Shown piece by piece: positions 57,307-64,000 of a stretch of 64,000 bases of DNA. Within the stretch, counting starts at the first letter, position 1, and every line of letters starts with the position of its first letter. The DNA comes from Marinobacter sp. SS13-12 (GTDB taxonomy: Bacteria > Pseudomonadota > Gammaproteobacteria > Pseudomonadales > Oleiphilaceae), in NCBI RefSeq assembly GCF_030227115.1, contig NZ_JASSUA010000002.1, positions 310,001 through 374,000 of the forward strand, in the 5' to 3' direction. The notes under the pieces are model-generated. The model was not told where the DNA came from. It saw only the letters and a program-made list of their open reading frames with translations, and ran no database searches. The position numbers and the translations under genes are program-made.

Positions 57307-59229
57307 ATGGCCCGCTCGATGAAGCTACGTCGATTTCTGCTCTGGTTGCTGGCGCTGCTTGTGCTGCTATCACTTGCCGGGGCCTGGTATGCCCGCGTCA
57401 CCTGGGAGGAGTGGCAGCAATTAAACAGTATCCGCAACCTTGAATGGCAAGGGGTTGATGTATCGCTGGCCGGTGTTCAACTGGCGCGTTTTTCAGTAAT
57501 CCAGATGCGGGATGGTCAGCCCTGGTCTGCCGTGGGTGAGGAACTGTCACTGGGTTGGAGCTGGCACTGGTATGGCCCGATGCCGGATGTGGTGCGTGTC
57601 GGGCGGTTAACGGTGGATATCCCGTCATGGCCCGGCCGCCGCGAGGAGGCAGCGTCCTCGGCGGCTCCCGGTGACCCTCTCCGCAATTTACCGGCCTGGC
57701 TGCCTGACAATATAGATATTGGCGAGCTTGTTCTCACGCTCCCGGATGGTATACGTGCCACCGGGGATCTCGCCGTCTCACGGCTCTCGGTGCCTGGGGA
57801 AAGGGAAGTTGTCACCCGTGCCATGAAGGTAGAGGCTCCGATTGCAGGGGTGACCCTGGAGGGCTGGGAGCTCCACGAGGGGCAGGCCAACCTGGTGTTT
57901 GCCGGCAAAGCCAACGAGCACTCCGCCACTCTGGACTTCATGGAAGAAACGTATCTTGAACTCGCCGGGCTTCATGCCCCGGACAACGCTGCACAACTGG
58001 ACAAGGTCAGGGCCAGTCTGGCGGGCACAAAACTGACGACCGGGCATAGCCTGCAGCCAATGGCGCTGGAGAGTCTGGTTGTGTCGGGCCCTGCGGTAGC
58101 AACGGCAGCCGCTATTCGCCATCCGCAGTTGCTGCCGCAACCCTGGCGCCTTGACGGCCGGCTGACGGGTAGCCTTGAAGCCCTGAGTCTTGACGGCAGG
58201 CTCTCTTCAGGCGCTGGTACCAGTGCTGATATCGCCTTCAGCTTTCCGTTTGAGGGCTCGCCAGCCCTTGATGCCCAAATCACAGCCGCCGGCGCAAAAG
58301 GACACCGTACCCTGGCCGATACCTTTGCTGCCTGGCCGGAGGAGCTTGAGATTGGAGAGGGCAGCCTCGAGGCAAGCCTGGGGCTGCGCTTTCCATCCGC
58401 CGGCGTGCGGATGCAGGGAGAAATCAGCTTTGACGGCATTGGTGGCCTGTTCTCAAGAACGGCCTGGACCGGTCTTGATGGCAATGTGGTCATTGAATTT
58501 GCAGGAGACCAGCTGGATGCCCGCACGTCCGGTATAACGGTCGACACTGTCAATCCGGGCATTGCCCTGAGTAATATCCGGATTGCGGGTGGCTATCGCT
58601 CGACCACGGAACAGGTTGCAGCCGGTACCCTGGTGCTGGGCCGGGCCACTGCAGAGCTACTGGGAGGCAGCGTCCGGATTGAGCCGGGAGAGTGGCAGCT
58701 TGCAGAAAGGCCACTGCAGTTCCCCCTGGAACTCAGTGGCATTGAATTATCGCAGCTGATGCAGGTATATCCCGCGGAGGGGCTTGCCGGCAGCGGGATT
58801 CTTCGGGGCACAGTCCCGCTGCGGATCAGCGAGCAGGGTGTCAGTATCGATGCCGGAAAGGTTGAAGCGGTGGCCCCCGGTGGCACACTGAAGCTGCCGG
58901 CAGATCGGCTGAGAGGCATGGCACAGAACAACGAGGCCATGGCTCTGGTGGTGCAGGCGATGGATAACTTTAACTACACCGTCCTCAACAGCACGGTAGA
59001 CTATGAGGAGGACGGTACGCTAGTGCTGGGGTTGCGCCTTGAAGGCAGCAGCCCCGAGGTGCGCGACGGACACCCGATCGTACTCAACATCAACCTGGAA
59101 GAAGATATTCCGGCGTTGCTGACCAGCCTGCAGCTCAGTGGCCGGGTCAATGAAGCGGTGACAGAGAAGGTGCGCAACCTGATGCAGAAACGGGATGCAC
59201 AAGGCCAGTCGAACGGGTCGGGCAATTAA
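57307..59229 (+). CDS. ydbH: YdbH-family AsmA-like inner-membrane protein
   Basis: 640 residues. An N-terminal anchor (about 8-28) and a long, mostly beta-strand periplasmic region with the AsmA/YhdP-like repeat character, ending with the domain seen in E. coli YdbH. It is shorter than the E. coli protein (about 880). The identity rests on gene order: it is followed by YnbE-like and YdbL-like genes. YdbH, TamB and YhdP are redundant bridges for phospholipid movement from inner to outer membrane. Starts seven bases after the GNAT-nitrilase gene. Confidence 0.8.
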   Translation: MARSMKLRRFLLWLLALLVLLSLAGAWYARVTWEEWQQLNSIRNLEWQGVDVSLAGVQLARFSVIQMRDGQPWSAVGEELSLGWSWHWYGPMPDVVRVGRLTVDIPSWPGRREEAASSAAPGDPLRNLPAWLPDNIDIGELVLTLPDGIRATGDLAVSRLSVPGEREVVTRAMKVEAPIAGVTLEGWELHEGQANLVFAGKANEHSATLDFMEETYLELAGLHAPDNAAQLDKVRASLAGTKLTTGHSLQPMALESLVVSGPAVATAAAIRHPQLLPQPWRLDGRLTGSLEALSLDGRLSSGAGTSADIAFSFPFEGSPALDAQITAAGAKGHRTLADTFAAWPEELEIGEGSLEASLGLRFPSAGVRMQGEISFDGIGGLFSRTAWTGLDGNVVIEFAGDQLDARTSGITVDTVNPGIALSNIRIAGGYRSTTEQVAAGTLVLGRATAELLGGSVRIEPGEWQLAERPLQFPLELSGIELSQLMQVYPAEGLAGSGILRGTVPLRISEQGVSIDAGKVEAVAPGGTLKLPADRLRGMAQNNEAMALVVQAMDNFNYTVLNSTVDYEEDGTLVLGLRLEGSSPEVRDGHPIVLNINLEEDIPALLTSLQLSGRVNEAVTEKVRNLMQKRDAQGQSNGSGN

Positions 59230-59244
59230 TCAGGAGTGAGCTAT

Positions 59245-59463
59245 ATGGACAGATACACGCCGGGCAGTTTACCCGGGAAAAGTGGTAATACGCTGGTGAT
59301 GCTGGCGCTTGCCCTCAGTGTGGCGGCCTGCACGCCCACGGTGCGGATGGAAGCACCGAAGGAGCCCATCACGGTGAATCTTAACGTCAAGATCCAGCAT
59401 GAAATCTACGTGAAGGTGGATAAAGACGTGGATGAACTCTTCGGCGAGAAGGGGTTGTTCTGA
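59245..59463 (+). CDS. ynbE: YnbE-family lipoprotein
   Basis: 72 residues. A lipobox ends at the Cys in VAACTPTVRMEAP, after a short signal. The mature part NLNVKIQHEIYVKVDKDVDELF matches YnbE. Works with YdbH at the outer membrane. ATG at 59245 was chosen, with CAGGAG at good spacing; a GTG at 59236 is less likely. Confidence 0.85.
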   Translation: MDRYTPGSLPGKSGNTLVMLALALSVAACTPTVRMEAPKEPITVNLNVKIQHEIYVKVDKDVDELFGEKGLF

Positions 59464-59492
59464 TGGTCAATTCTGAATCCAGGGAGTCACTC

Positions 59493-59837
59493 ATGAAACG
59501 GTTTGTTCAACTCGGTGCATTGATCCTCGTGCTTTGCCTGGCCATGCCCGCATTCTCGATGGGGCTGGAGGAGGCCAAAAGCCAGTTGGATACGGCCAAG
59601 CAGCAGGGCCTGGTGGGAGAAACTCCAACCGGTTATCTGGAGGTGGTCAAGGCAGACGGCAATGCCCGCGGCATTGTCGACGCCATCAACAAGGCCCGGC
59701 GGACCGAGTACGCCCGTATTGCAGAAAAACACGATATTCCGGTCACCCAGGTAGAAACGGTGGCTGGCCAGAAAGCACTGGAAAAAACTCCGGCGGGGCA
59801 GTACATCCTGGTGGATGGCGAGTGGGTCAGAAAATAG
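59493..59837 (+). CDS. ydbL: YdbL-family DUF1318 protein
   Basis: 114 residues with a signal peptide (about 20). The GLEEAKSQLDTAKQQGLVGETPTGYLEVV and INKARRTEYARIAEKHDIPVTQVE sequences are typical of YdbL. ATG at 59493 has AGGGAG at six bases; the in-frame ATG at 59463 would overlap ynbE and is less probable. Periplasmic; completes the ydbH-ynbE-ydbL set. The next gene begins directly at the stop. Confidence 0.88.
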   Translation: MKRFVQLGALILVLCLAMPAFSMGLEEAKSQLDTAKQQGLVGETPTGYLEVVKADGNARGIVDAINKARRTEYARIAEKHDIPVTQVETVAGQKALEKTPAGQYILVDGEWVRK

Positions 59838-60512
59838 ATGGCTCGCTTCGAGGAAATTGGTACCGCAACCATTCCAGGCAATGGAACCCGGTTGCGGTTG
59901 CTGCAACGCAATGATGAATTCTCCATCAAAATAGCCGGCACAACCGGCGAGTTGATGAACAGCCGGTTACACGGCTCCGAAGATGCCCTGGCCACACTTG
60001 CCTGCGAGCGTATCGCCGGGCTATCCGGTCCACGCTTACTGATTGGCGGGCTGGGGATGGGATACACACTGGCCGCTGCACTGTCAGCCCTGCCGGATGA
60101 TGCCCGGGTCACCGTGGCGGAACTGGTTCCGGAAGTTGAAGTGTGGAACCGGGGGCCATTGGGGGCTGCCGCCGGGTATCCGTTGAACGACGCCAGGGCC
60201 AGCGTCCACATCGGCGATGTGGCGGAACTGCTGCGAGAGGGCGATGGCAATTGGGATGCGATCCTGCTGGATGTCGACAACGGCCCCGAAGGGCTTACCC
60301 GCAAGGAAAATAACTGGATTTACTCCCCGGGCGGTATCGCTGCCGCCCAGAAATCCCTCAGCCCCGACGGTATCCTGGCCTACTGGTCTGCCGGGCCAGA
60401 GCACGCGTTTACCGAGAGGCTGCGCCGCGCGGGGCTTTCTGTGGAGCCTGTTACGGTGAGGGCTCTGCGGCCGGGTAAGGGCGCACGCCACGTCATCTGG
60501 CTGGCCTGGTAA
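59838..60512 (+). CDS. Spermidine synthase-like SAM-binding protein
   Basis: 224 residues. LIGGLGMGYTLAAAL is the nucleotide/dcSAM-binding loop (GGLGxG), then the acidic VAELVPEVEVWNRG and ILLDVDNGP. It resembles the short spermidine synthase-like family, often with unknown substrates and no polyamine gate loop. It abuts ydbL, so it may be co-transcribed with the ydbH group, although it has no obvious envelope role. Confidence 0.75.
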   Translation: MARFEEIGTATIPGNGTRLRLLQRNDEFSIKIAGTTGELMNSRLHGSEDALATLACERIAGLSGPRLLIGGLGMGYTLAAALSALPDDARVTVAELVPEVEVWNRGPLGAAAGYPLNDARASVHIGDVAELLREGDGNWDAILLDVDNGPEGLTRKENNWIYSPGGIAAAQKSLSPDGILAYWSAGPEHAFTERLRRAGLSVEPVTVRALRPGKGARHVIWLAW

Positions 60513-60646
60513 GCAGCGTTATCCTGTACGATCCATTGCCGAATGGTCATTCGCAATACATGCACGCGGGTTGTATTTTTAGAAGTTAGAGGCAATGTTG
60601 TGTAGTAAGAGCCTCATTAATTTCTGAGATACTCAGGAGGTGTTTC

Positions 60647-61180
60647 ATGCAATCCTCAATGAGTCTGACCGGCGAACAAGAAGGCCACAAGGTAGCTGCA
60701 GTTTTCGACACAGAGACTGAGGCAAAGGGTGCTGCCAAAGCCCTGTGTGAAGGAACAAGTCTGACGGATGACCAGGTAGCTGTTCTGAGCCCGCGTGACC
60801 GGCACACGGGCTCAGAGCTGGAACCTGAGGACCAGGGCATCTGGCACACGCTGGTACGTTCCCATGTCGGGTTGGGTGCCGGTGGTGCGGTGACGGGTTT
60901 TATCGTATTTCTCATACTGAGTGCCCTTGGCATCGGGTTCATAGCCCAGAACGCGGTGGTCGCCGCTTCAGTGCTTGCCGCCTTAGGGTTAATGCTGGGG
61001 CTGTTACTCGCGGGGGCGGTGACGATCCGTCCGGATCACACGCCTTACCTGATGAAGGCACAATCTGCATTAAGCAAAGGTAAGTACGTACTGACGGTTC
61101 ACGCCTCAAGCACACAACAGCTGCAGGAAGCAAAGTCGCTTCTTGATGCCCGGAATGTTAAAACAGTGCAAAGCATCTGA
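60647..61180 (+). CDS. Membrane protein with two soluble ends (unknown)
   Basis: 177 residues. An N-terminal strand-helix section (VAAVFDTETEAKGAAKAL) with a DDQVAVLSPRD end, then two hydrophobic helices (about 85-125), and a C-terminal section YVLTVHASSTQQLQEAKSLLDARNVKTV. This looks like a permuted stress-protein layout, with the N and C parts resembling the small protein at 28246. ATG follows AGGAGG. Function not known. Confidence 0.75.
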   Translation: MQSSMSLTGEQEGHKVAAVFDTETEAKGAAKALCEGTSLTDDQVAVLSPRDRHTGSELEPEDQGIWHTLVRSHVGLGAGGAVTGFIVFLILSALGIGFIAQNAVVAASVLAALGLMLGLLLAGAVTIRPDHTPYLMKAQSALSKGKYVLTVHASSTQQLQEAKSLLDARNVKTVQSI

Positions 61181-61203
61181 TTTAACAAGCCGGGATAGTG
61201 TCT

Positions 61204-61599
61204 ATGGAAGATCTGAAGCGTTCGCGGGTAACCATTATTGCCGTCAGCGCCGTTGTTCTGTTTTTTCTTACCAACTACCTGGCGCGATTCCTGTTCGGGC
61301 TGACAGGCGTGTTGGTGTCGGTGGTTATCGCGGCATTGATCGCGGCTTATATCAGTTGGTCGGTGGCCCGGATATTGAAGCGGGTGCCGACCGGTGATGA
61401 GCGCGCGCGGGTGCTGTGGTCCTATGGAGGCTTTCTCGGTGCACTGTTTGTGGCCTGGGCGGCCTACGTCGGGTTGTCTTCCGGGCTGGATATGGCGGCG
61501 GTGATATTTCTGCTCAGCCACTATCTGCCGTACCCCGCACTTGCCCACCTCATGCTGTCTGACCGGATGGTGGGCAAGTTTGTGGGTGAGCCGGGCTAG
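61204..61599 (+). CDS. Small membrane protein of unknown function
   Basis: 131 residues, four hydrophobic segments: IIAVSAVVLFFLTNYL, GVLVSVVIAALIAAYISW, FLGALFVAWAAYVGL and the AAVIFLLSHYLPYPALAHLML section, separated by a charged loop LKRVPTGDERARV. Not recognised. The ATG at 61204 was preferred over the GTG at 61198. It is convergent with the RIO1 gene, overlapping by four bases. Confidence 0.7.
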   Translation: MEDLKRSRVTIIAVSAVVLFFLTNYLARFLFGLTGVLVSVVIAALIAAYISWSVARILKRVPTGDERARVLWSYGGFLGALFVAWAAYVGLSSGLDMAAVIFLLSHYLPYPALAHLMLSDRMVGKFVGEPG

Positions 61600-62456
61600 T
61601 CTTCGCCTTCCTCGGCATCCCGGGCGCGCTCCTGACGCTCACGCTCTTCCTCTTTGGCGGCATCAATAACCGCCATAAGCTCGTCCACGTCCGCGCTTTC
61701 CGTGTCATGCTCGAAGCAACCGGTAAGCCGGCTGTCAGGGTGCAGGTCACCGGCCTCGTAAAGCGCCCAGATTTCTTTGCCGTAATCGGTATTCAGCAGG
61801 TCCGGTGCAAACTTGCCGAAATAGCGGCGCATGTTGTCCACGTCCCGCTCCAGCATCTGCTCGGCGCTGTTATTTCCGGACGCGTTAACCGCCTGGGGCA
61901 GGTCGATAATGACCGGGCCGGTGGTGTCCACCAGCACATTGAATTCTGAAAGGTCGCCGTGGATCAGCCCGACGCTGAGCATGCGCACCACGTCGGCAAT
62001 GACCTTGCCGTGGTAGGCCCGTGCCTGCTCTGGCGTCAGTGTTACCTCCCCCAGCTGCGGTGCGGCCTTGCCTTCTCCATCGGCAATCATTTCCATCAAC
62101 AGCACGCCATCCACAAACCCGAACGGTTGCGGCACACGCACACCGGCGCCGGCCAGCCGGTACAGGGCATCTACCTCGGCGTTCAGCCAGGCGTCTTCCT
62201 GTTCCTTCTGGCCGTACCGGGTTTTCTTGCCCATGGCACGGGCACGGCGAGTGTTACGAACCTTGCGGCCTTCCTGGTATTGCACGGCCTGCTTGAAGCT
62301 GCGCTTCTGCGCCTCTTTGTAGACCTTGGCGCAGCGCACACTGTCGCCACAGCGCACAACGAACACCTCGGCTTCCTTGCCACTCATCAACTGGTACAAC
62401 ACTTCGTCCACCATGCCATCATCGACAAGGGGCTGTAATCGTTTCGGTATCTTCAT
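61596..62456 (-). CDS. RIO1-family serine protein kinase
   Basis: 286 residues. Features are SGKEAEVF (P-loop-like), the RIO basic insert (FKQAVQYQEGRKVRNTRRARAMGKKTRYGQKEQEDAW), catalytic HGDLSEFNVL and IIDLPQAV. Bacterial RIO1 kinases are less studied than eukaryotic ribosome-maturation ones. The C-terminal tail is Glu/Arg-rich (EEERERQERARDAEEGED). No target evident. Confidence 0.92.
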   Translation of the reverse strand: MKIPKRLQPLVDDGMVDEVLYQLMSGKEAEVFVVRCGDSVRCAKVYKEAQKRSFKQAVQYQEGRKVRNTRRARAMGKKTRYGQKEQEDAWLNAEVDALYRLAGAGVRVPQPFGFVDGVLLMEMIADGEGKAAPQLGEVTLTPEQARAYHGKVIADVVRMLSVGLIHGDLSEFNVLVDTTGPVIIDLPQAVNASGNNSAEQMLERDVDNMRRYFGKFAPDLLNTDYGKEIWALYEAGDLHPDSRLTGCFEHDTESADVDELMAVIDAAKEEERERQERARDAEEGED

Positions 62457-62631
62457 AGATCTGTCGGTTGCCTGGTTCGCCTGGCCGGCAAATCATTTTG
62501 GCCGGCATGTCTCCGCGTATACTACCTGAAATTGACGCCGGAACCCTCATGCCCGGAGTGATCTGTAAATGCTTCAGGTCCCGTAGCTAATCTGCAACAC
62601 TGGGCAAAACCCCTGACGCAGGAGAAAGTCT

Positions 62632-63324
62632 ATGAATAACGATCCGGTTATGCTGATTACTGGTGCCTCATCCGGGATTGGCGAGGCAACGGCACGCGCC
62701 GCGCAAAAGGCGGGTTATCGCCTGGTTCTGTCAGCCCGCTCTGAAGACAGGCTGAAGCAGCTGCAAACCGAACTCGGCGGCAGCGAGCGGGTAATGATCG
62801 CCCGCTGTGATGTTCAGAGCATGGACGACCAGCAGGCCATGGTCGACAACGCCATGGCGACGTTCGGGCAGATTGACGCGGTGTTTGTGAACGCAGGCCG
62901 CGGTGGTGAGCCCGGTGGTTTCAGTGGTGCAGATCATGAAGTCTGGAAAGACATGATCCTGACCAATATTTACGGGGCCGGGTTGACCGTTCAGTGCTGC
63001 CTGCCGGCGCTACGCAAAAGCCGTGGCCACCTGCTGCTGACCGGCTCTGCCGCTGGCCGGGTGACCATACCGGGCTCCATGTACAGTGCCACCAAATGGG
63101 CAGTGTCGGCGATCGGTTATGGCGTGAGAGAAGAACTGCGGGGCTCGGGCGTTCGTGTCACCCTCGTTGAACCGGGGATGGTGGATACACCGTTCTTTGA
63201 CGAGAGCCCGGCGAACGCCCTCAAGCCGGACGATATCGCCCGGGCGGTCATGTATGCCGTAGCCCAGCCTGCGCATGTGGATGTCAATGAAATCCTGGTG
63301 CGGCCAACGCCGCCCGTGGAATAG
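62632..63324 (+). CDS. Short-chain dehydrogenase
   Basis: 230 residues. TGASSGIGEATARAA cofactor motif, FVNAGRGG (NAG), and a catalytic YSATKWAV after the serine in LLTGSAAGRV. Classical NAD(P) SDR, substrate unknown. GGAGAAAG lies before the start. Convergent with the ribbon-helix-helix gene. Confidence 0.92.
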   Translation: MNNDPVMLITGASSGIGEATARAAQKAGYRLVLSARSEDRLKQLQTELGGSERVMIARCDVQSMDDQQAMVDNAMATFGQIDAVFVNAGRGGEPGGFSGADHEVWKDMILTNIYGAGLTVQCCLPALRKSRGHLLLTGSAAGRVTIPGSMYSATKWAVSAIGYGVREELRGSGVRVTLVEPGMVDTPFFDESPANALKPDDIARAVMYAVAQPAHVDVNEILVRPTPPVE

Positions 63325-63339
63325 GCCTACAGACGCAGT

Positions 63340-63708
63340 TCAGTGAGTTGCTTCGCTGGGCGGCTTCTGGTCGATGTTCCTGGACAGGATCTTGTCCGCA
63401 TCCAGTGAGGCTATGGGTACCTGGATGTCGCGGGGGATGTCGCCGCTGAGTTGCAGCGCGAGGTAACGCATGGCACATACCCGCAGGAAAGAGGTGAAGT
63501 TGCCCAGATCGTGCCCTGCGTCGATGGATTCGTGGTAGAGCTTTGTGATCATCTGGGGCAGGTTCATGCCATCCCGGGCGGCGATTTCCGTGAGTGCATT
63601 CCAGAAGGCGTTCTCCATGCGAATGCTGGTGACCATGCCATCAATACGCAGGGAGTGGGTGCGGCTGACCCAGAGATCGGAATCCGCGTGGACGAAGAGT
63701 TTGCACAT
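63340..63708 (-). CDS. Ribbon-helix-helix domain protein
   Basis: 122 residues. The middle SLRIDGMVTSIRMENAFWNALTEIAARDGMNLPQMITKLYHES is a RHH_4-type DNA-binding section. Such proteins are often local regulators. Target not known. Lies 46 bases downstream of the partial DJ-1 gene in the same direction. Confidence 0.82.
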   Translation of the reverse strand: MCKLFVHADSDLWVSRTHSLRIDGMVTSIRMENAFWNALTEIAARDGMNLPQMITKLYHESIDAGHDLGNFTSFLRVCAMRYLALQLSGDIPRDIQVPIASLDADKILSRNIDQKPPSEATH

Positions 63709-63728
63709 GGCGTTATCCTCATGAATCC

Positions 63729-63748
63729 GGGGCCGGTGTACCGGCCCC
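63729..63748. terminator. Strong GC hairpin between DJ-1-type and RHH genes
   Basis: GGGGCCGGT (63729-63737) and ACCGGCCCC (63740-63748) form a perfect 9-bp stem with a two-base gap. It lies just after the minus-strand DJ-1-type gene, without a following T-tract, so termination is uncertain. Confidence 0.5.
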
Positions 63749-63754
63749 GTTCCT

Positions 63755-64000
63755 TCACTTGTCCAGCAGTTTGAAGAACTGTGCCAGCCATTGAGGGTGG
63801 GCCGGCCATGCCGGTGCTGTCACCAGATTACCATCGGTCACCGCGGCGTCAACGTCGATGGCGGCGAAGCGGCCCCCGGCCAGTTCCACTTCCGGCTGGC
63901 AGGCCGGGTAGGCGGAACACTCGCGGCCTTCAAGCACGCCTGCGGCTGCCAGTAGCTGAGCACCATGGCAGATGGCCGCCACCGGTTTGTCGGTCTCGAA
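63755..64000 (-). CDS. DJ-1/PfpI-family protein, 5' end outside the window
   Basis: The 81 C-terminal residues only. They read [19 protein letters not shown], with the nucleophile-elbow Cys in AICHG, then [18 protein letters not shown] and [24 protein letters not shown]. This matches the PfpI/DJ-1 family (glyoxalase III or protease-like). The frame stays open to the right edge, so the gene starts beyond 64000. Confidence 0.88.
   Translation of the reverse strand, partial: FETDKPVAAICHGAQLLAAAGVLEGRECSAYPACQPEVELAGGRFAAIDVDAAVTDGNLVTAPAWPAHPQWLAQFFKLLDK

Noticed and set aside
60555..60577. AATACA/TGTATT hairpin with T run as a terminator
   Set aside because: Only six A/T-rich pairs with an 11-base loop. 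It would be too weak to support a call.
1..64000. tRNA, rRNA, CRISPR, insertion sequences
   Set aside because: No cloverleaf-like sequence, regularly spaced direct repeats, transposase frame or terminal inverted repeats were seen on either strand. A dedicated scan could still find something short.

Overview
The window looks like a chromosomal segment of a marine gammaproteobacterium, most likely Marinobacter or a close relative. This rests on moderately high GC, a nuo operon with a fused nuoCD gene, a TRAP transporter, a GbdR-type regulator next to methyl-group catabolism genes, and ydbH-ynbE-ydbL. No rRNA, tRNA, CRISPR array, prophage or insertion sequence was recognised, and the genes share one codon style, so it reads as core genome with some accessory genes.

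Layout. 1-5.7 kb: a PLP serine/threonine dehydratase-like enzyme, a host-attachment-family protein, a complete TRAP transporter (P-Q-M, with a terminator-like hairpin between P and Q), a small SutA-like protein and a universal stress protein. 5.7-10.2 kb (minus): a tripartite exporter made of an HlyD-type adaptor, an FtsX-type permease and a LolD-type ATPase. 10.3-25.4 kb: the full respiratory complex I operon nuoA-B-CD-E-F-G-H-I-J-K-L-M-N, ending with a small unknown ORF that overlaps nuoN. 25.4-36.5 kb: mostly single-gene units. These are a K+ channel, an MtfA peptidase, an MgtC protein, an SDR, a small beta-alpha protein, a vanadium-haloperoxidase-like protein, a cold-shock protein, an M23 peptidase with downstream ABM and CPBP genes, an RNA ligase-type phosphodiesterase, two hotdog thioesterases, a PAS-GGDEF protein coupled to a serine hydrolase, and DUF2721.

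36.5-46.3 kb: a one-carbon catabolic cluster. A DmdA/GcvT-like methyltransferase, an atypical methylenetetrahydrofolate reductase and formate-THF ligase form one plus-strand run. A GbdR-like regulator, L-serine ammonia-lyase and a dimethylglycine dehydrogenase-like flavoprotein flank it. Together they could pass methyl groups from betaine-type or DMSP-type compounds through tetrahydrofolate to formate, and glycine/serine to pyruvate. The two methyl-acting genes both have long inverted repeats in their 5' leaders. In the first, the last stem would cover the ribosome binding site.

46.3-64 kb: an esterase, a ClC-family protein whose usual gating and proton glutamates are replaced, an orphan solute-binding protein, a membrane diguanylate cyclase, DUF2784, an FtsH protease, a CaCA exchanger with a degenerate first alpha repeat, an NlpC/P60 lipoprotein, a GNAT-nitrilase fusion, ydbH-ynbE-ydbL plus a spermidine-synthase-like protein, two small membrane proteins, a RIO1 kinase, an SDR, a ribbon-helix-helix protein and the 3' part of a DJ-1/PfpI gene that runs off the right edge.

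The strongest candidates for something undescribed are the structured leader before the DmdA-like gene, the substituted ClC, exchanger and haloperoxidase active sites, and a 9-bp tandem repeat translated into the N-terminus of NuoI. All assignments come from reading the sequence by eye and remembered family motifs. No database search was run.
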